Position numbers and translations under genes: made by a program
Notes under the pieces: generated by a model
What the model was told of the DNA's origin: nothing
What the model saw: the letters and a program-made list of their open reading frames with translations, nothing else
Database searches by the model: none
Assembly (NCBI GenBank): GCA_940671915.1
Contig: CALNVZ010003426.1
Coordinates: forward strand, 49,305,115 to 49,369,114
Direction: 5' to 3'
Source of the DNA: Paracentrotus lividus
Taxonomy: Eukaryota > Echinodermata > Echinoidea > Camarodonta > Echinidae
Length of the DNA stretch: 64,000 nt
In this document: one piece after another, positions 61,493 to 64,000 of the stretch
Layout of the letters: every line of letters begins with the position of its first letter
Numbering within the stretch: the stretch's first letter is position 1

Positions 61493-63313
61493 ATGGCTGC
61501 AGAAGTTGCAACGGTTCTCCAGGGTCTGGAATGCTCTCTGTGTTTCAACCTACTTGAAGAACCAAAACTTCTCTCTTGCACTCATTCATTCTGTAAGAAA
61601 TGTCTTCAACAGCTGCACCACTCTCAAGGAATGCCTCAGAAATTAAAGTGTCCTTTCTGTCGTCAGATCACTCGACTGGGCACCAAAGGTCTGTCTGATC
61701 TCAAAACCAATGTTCCTTTGAAGTCTATGGTCGGAGACTTGAAGACAAGTAGGAAGTTGTGTACTGTATGCGATCCGGAAGCTAAATCCCCAGCGGTACA
61801 CTACTGCCAGCAATGTGATGAGTACATGTGTGATGCATGTTTGCAACCCCTTAAAAAATTCCACAAGAAAGCAAACCACGTGGTAGTCAGTGTGGATGAT
61901 ATCAAGAGCGGGAAGATGAAAGTCAAGCAAATGTGTCACGAGCACCCAGGAGAAGAGAGATTATGGGTGTGTACATCCTGCAAGATCTCTATCTGTTTTA
62001 GATGCCGGATGCTCGACCACAACGGATCAGATCACGTGGTTTGTAAGGTGGACGACTTCAAGAAGAACATGAAGGATGAAACTGAATCACTCGAGAAAAA
62101 AGGTATGGAGAAAATGGAGAAGATCAAGTCCTACAGCAAGGTCGTTCGAGAGCAATCTGCAAAGATCAAAGCTGTCACTGCAAAGAGAGAGGCTGATATC
62201 AACAAGGCATTCGATGAGACAATCCTGCAACTCAACATAAAGAAAAATGCTCTACTCAATCAGTGCAGAGAGAGGGAAATAAAACTAAACGAAGAACTTT
62301 CCAAGTATGGTAAGATCGCAGATGATTTGATAACTAGTATTAGTAGTGCATGTGAGTTGGTTGGTAACGGTGTAAGAGCATTGCTCGAGGGCGAGGCATT
62401 GGTAGTACATAGTAATCTGTGTAAAGAATTACAGGATATGATAGATAGGGATGATCCTGATGAATCACAACCTAAAGAGGTTACAATTCGAGAAGAAGCT
62501 GTGACTTTCACTCCATACAGGCTTGATGATAAACATAATCTAGGTAGGTTTAACATCAACGACTGGAAACTTGAAAAGGTAGCTGACTTTCCCGCTTCAG
62601 GGAAAGAGACGTGCACCATGGCCCAAACCGAGGATGGTAAGATGTTAGTTGGGTATTGTGATGGTGGTATTGAAGAGTTCACTGTGAATGGTCCACAGAA
62701 AACAGTGTTGAAAGACGTGAAAGTACATCGTATATATGTCTTGTCTGATGGTCGTTATGTTGTTTGTGATATGAATGATAACATCTCCCTCTACTCCTCT
62801 GACTGGAGTAAGATTGACATCAAAGAGTTAGAATTGAAATATAGAAATTATTATGGTGGGATGGACGTTGATAAATATGACAACATCTATGTTGGGTATA
62901 CTAACAATAAGAGCATACAGGTGTTCAGACCAGAGAGTGGAGCACCAATAAGGAAGATCCCCTGCCATGGCTACTCGCCACAGAGGATATGTCCAATGAA
63001 TCATAGTGACATGCTGGTTGTTAAAGATGGAGCCACTGTTCGAGTGATCGATCAGCAGGGTACAGTGAAGCATGACGTCACAAAGAAGAGTTGCAATGCA
63101 CGTCCTGCTGTCTTGTATGATGATAACATTCTGATTGGATGGAGGAAGGATGATCTTGTGAGTATAGATCTGTATACAAACCAATTGAGACATGTGAGAA
63201 CGGTCATTAATGGTTTGGAGTGTAAGAGTTGGTGCTATGCTATGGGAGAGTTCTCATCAGGAGAGATCGCTCTCTGCGGTTATCCTAAATTCTATGTCTT
63301 ACGTAAAACTTAA
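61493..63313 (+). CDS. TRIM-D: RING/B-box/coiled-coil/propeller E3 ligase-like protein
   Basis: Intact, 606 aa, one coding exon. The RING C3HC4 ligands match TRIM-B (ECSLCFNLL to CPFCRQ). B-box 1 has QPLKKFHKKANH as in TRIM-A, lacking the His of TRIM-B's QAHEKFH, though two later His residues could complete the site. B-box 2 has RMLDHNGSDHVV as in TRIM-B. The coiled coil (about 185-310) shows replacements such as KDETESLEKKG. The propeller differs from the paralogues in clusters (for example GYSPQRICPMNH, SWCYAMGEF, LCGYPKFYV). It is a predicted ubiquitin ligase; the substrate is unknown. The 3' flank matches the family, including a (TGAA)n array and a stem-loop, but the 5' flank does not, so expression is probably controlled differently from TRIM-B. 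The start follows the acceptor at 61483. Confidence 0.92.
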   Translation: MAAEVATVLQGLECSLCFNLLEEPKLLSCTHSFCKKCLQQLHHSQGMPQKLKCPFCRQITRLGTKGLSDLKTNVPLKSMVGDLKTSRKLCTVCDPEAKSPAVHYCQQCDEYMCDACLQPLKKFHKKANHVVVSVDDIKSGKMKVKQMCHEHPGEERLWVCTSCKISICFRCRMLDHNGSDHVVCKVDDFKKNMKDETESLEKKGMEKMEKIKSYSKVVREQSAKIKAVTAKREADINKAFDETILQLNIKKNALLNQCREREIKLNEELSKYGKIADDLITSISSACELVGNGVRALLEGEALVVHSNLCKELQDMIDRDDPDESQPKEVTIREEAVTFTPYRLDDKHNLGRFNINDWKLEKVADFPASGKETCTMAQTEDGKMLVGYCDGGIEEFTVNGPQKTVLKDVKVHRIYVLSDGRYVVCDMNDNISLYSSDWSKIDIKELELKYRNYYGGMDVDKYDNIYVGYTNNKSIQVFRPESGAPIRKIPCHGYSPQRICPMNHSDMLVVKDGATVRVIDQQGTVKHDVTKKSCNARPAVLYDDNILIGWRKDDLVSIDLYTNQLRHVRTVINGLECKSWCYAMGEFSSGEIALCGYPKFYVLRKT

Positions 63314-63426
63314 ATAGTCTTCTGTTTTGGGAGCAAACTAGCAATCTTAAACAAATCAGAAGAAACAACATAAAATAAGAACATGATTCTCATTATCAAG
63401 ATATATTTGATACACTAGAATGTATA

Positions 63427-63787
63427 AATGAATGAATGAATGAATGAATGAATGAATGAATGAATGTATGAATGTATGAATATATGAATGAATGAATGTA
63501 TGAATGAATGAATGAATGAATGAATGAATGTATGAATGAATGAATGAATGAATGAATGAATGAATGAATGTATGAATGAATGAATGAATGAATGAATGTA
63601 TGAATGAATGAATATATGAATGAATGAATGAATCAGGAATAAATGTATGAATGAATGAATGAATGAACGAATGAATGAATGAATGTATGAATGAATGAAT
63701 GAATGAATGTATGAATGAATGAATGAATCAGGAATAAATGCATGAATGAATGAATGAATGAATGAATGAACGAATGAATGAATGTAT
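63427..63787. repeat. (TGAA)n microsatellite
   Basis: About 360 bp with TGTATG, cgaatg and tcaggaataaatg interruptions, about 110 bp after the TRIM-D stop. Frames through it are not genes. Confidence 0.95.
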
Positions 63788-63853
63788 TGTCATTAAGAAG
63801 ATATAACACACTAGAAGTCATGCACACTCCCTGATCATACTGATTGAAATATC

Positions 63854-63886
63854 TAATCCCGACATTGTATGGAAATGTCGGGGTTA
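63854..63886 (+). other. Stem-loop in TRIM-D 3' flank
   Basis: taatcccgacatt pairs with aatgtcggggtta (12 of 13). Counterpart of 4429-4458, with compensating length and a similar loop (gtatgga). Confidence 0.5.
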
Positions 63887-64000
63887 GATTTAATTTTATC
63901 ATATTGTATTCCAAATACTATATATTTTCCACCAAATGCAATAATAGGCCTTTATCATTAGACTCTTTTAAATGTAAGTTGAAATATTAACGCTCTGTCG

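Overview
The window is animal genomic DNA. Coding sequence is sparse and AT-rich background dominates. There are many TA- and TTAA-flanked inverted-repeat transposons, long microsatellites and a 5'-truncated LINE. The genes look like 3' coding exons preceded by a splice acceptor. The expanded RING/B-box family and the recurrent 'taggccta' words suggest an echinoid (sea urchin), which is inference; another marine deuterostome is possible.

The backbone is a tandem segmental duplication carrying paralogous TRIM-type genes (RING, two B-boxes, coiled coil, C-terminal NHL/WD-like propeller), all on the + strand. Unit A (about 653-12984) holds TRIM-A (2254-4074), broken by one TAG codon. Unit B (about 12985-29640) holds intact TRIM-B (15494-17323, 609 aa). 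Unit C (about 29648-50205) holds TRIM-C (31620-33073), which lost about 376 bp covering the coiled coil and is frameshifted. A fourth gene, TRIM-D (61493-63313, 606 aa), is intact; its coding exon and 3' flank match the family but its upstream DNA does not. In all four the start codon lies exactly 9 nt after an AG splice acceptor.

Between the genes, units A and B carry matching GA and CAT/GAT microsatellites. (TGAA)n arrays of variable length follow each gene. The copies differ mainly by insertions that can be dated against empty sites in sister units: a 163-bp MITE, a 998-bp foldback family, a 315-bp MITE, a 447-bp MITE, a 497-bp TTAA-flanked MITE, and a 4.1-kb TIR element containing a hAT-like insertion with an 8-bp target duplication.

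From 32141 to 48649 unit C forms a large inverted repeat: arms of about 7.2 kb, a 2.1-kb spacer, and a 25-N gap at the distal end. The second arm carries scattered single-base indels, and true unit C sequence resumes just after the gap. A gap-filling assembly artefact is the likeliest explanation. Region 50206-61480 has no recognisable gene, only MITEs, a degenerate minisatellite and simple repeats.

If functional, TRIM-B and TRIM-D would be E3 ubiquitin ligases with a variable C-terminal recognition domain. Paralogue mosaicism, variable propeller patches and flanking GA/GAT repeats suggest a recombining, fast-evolving, possibly immune-type gene cluster.
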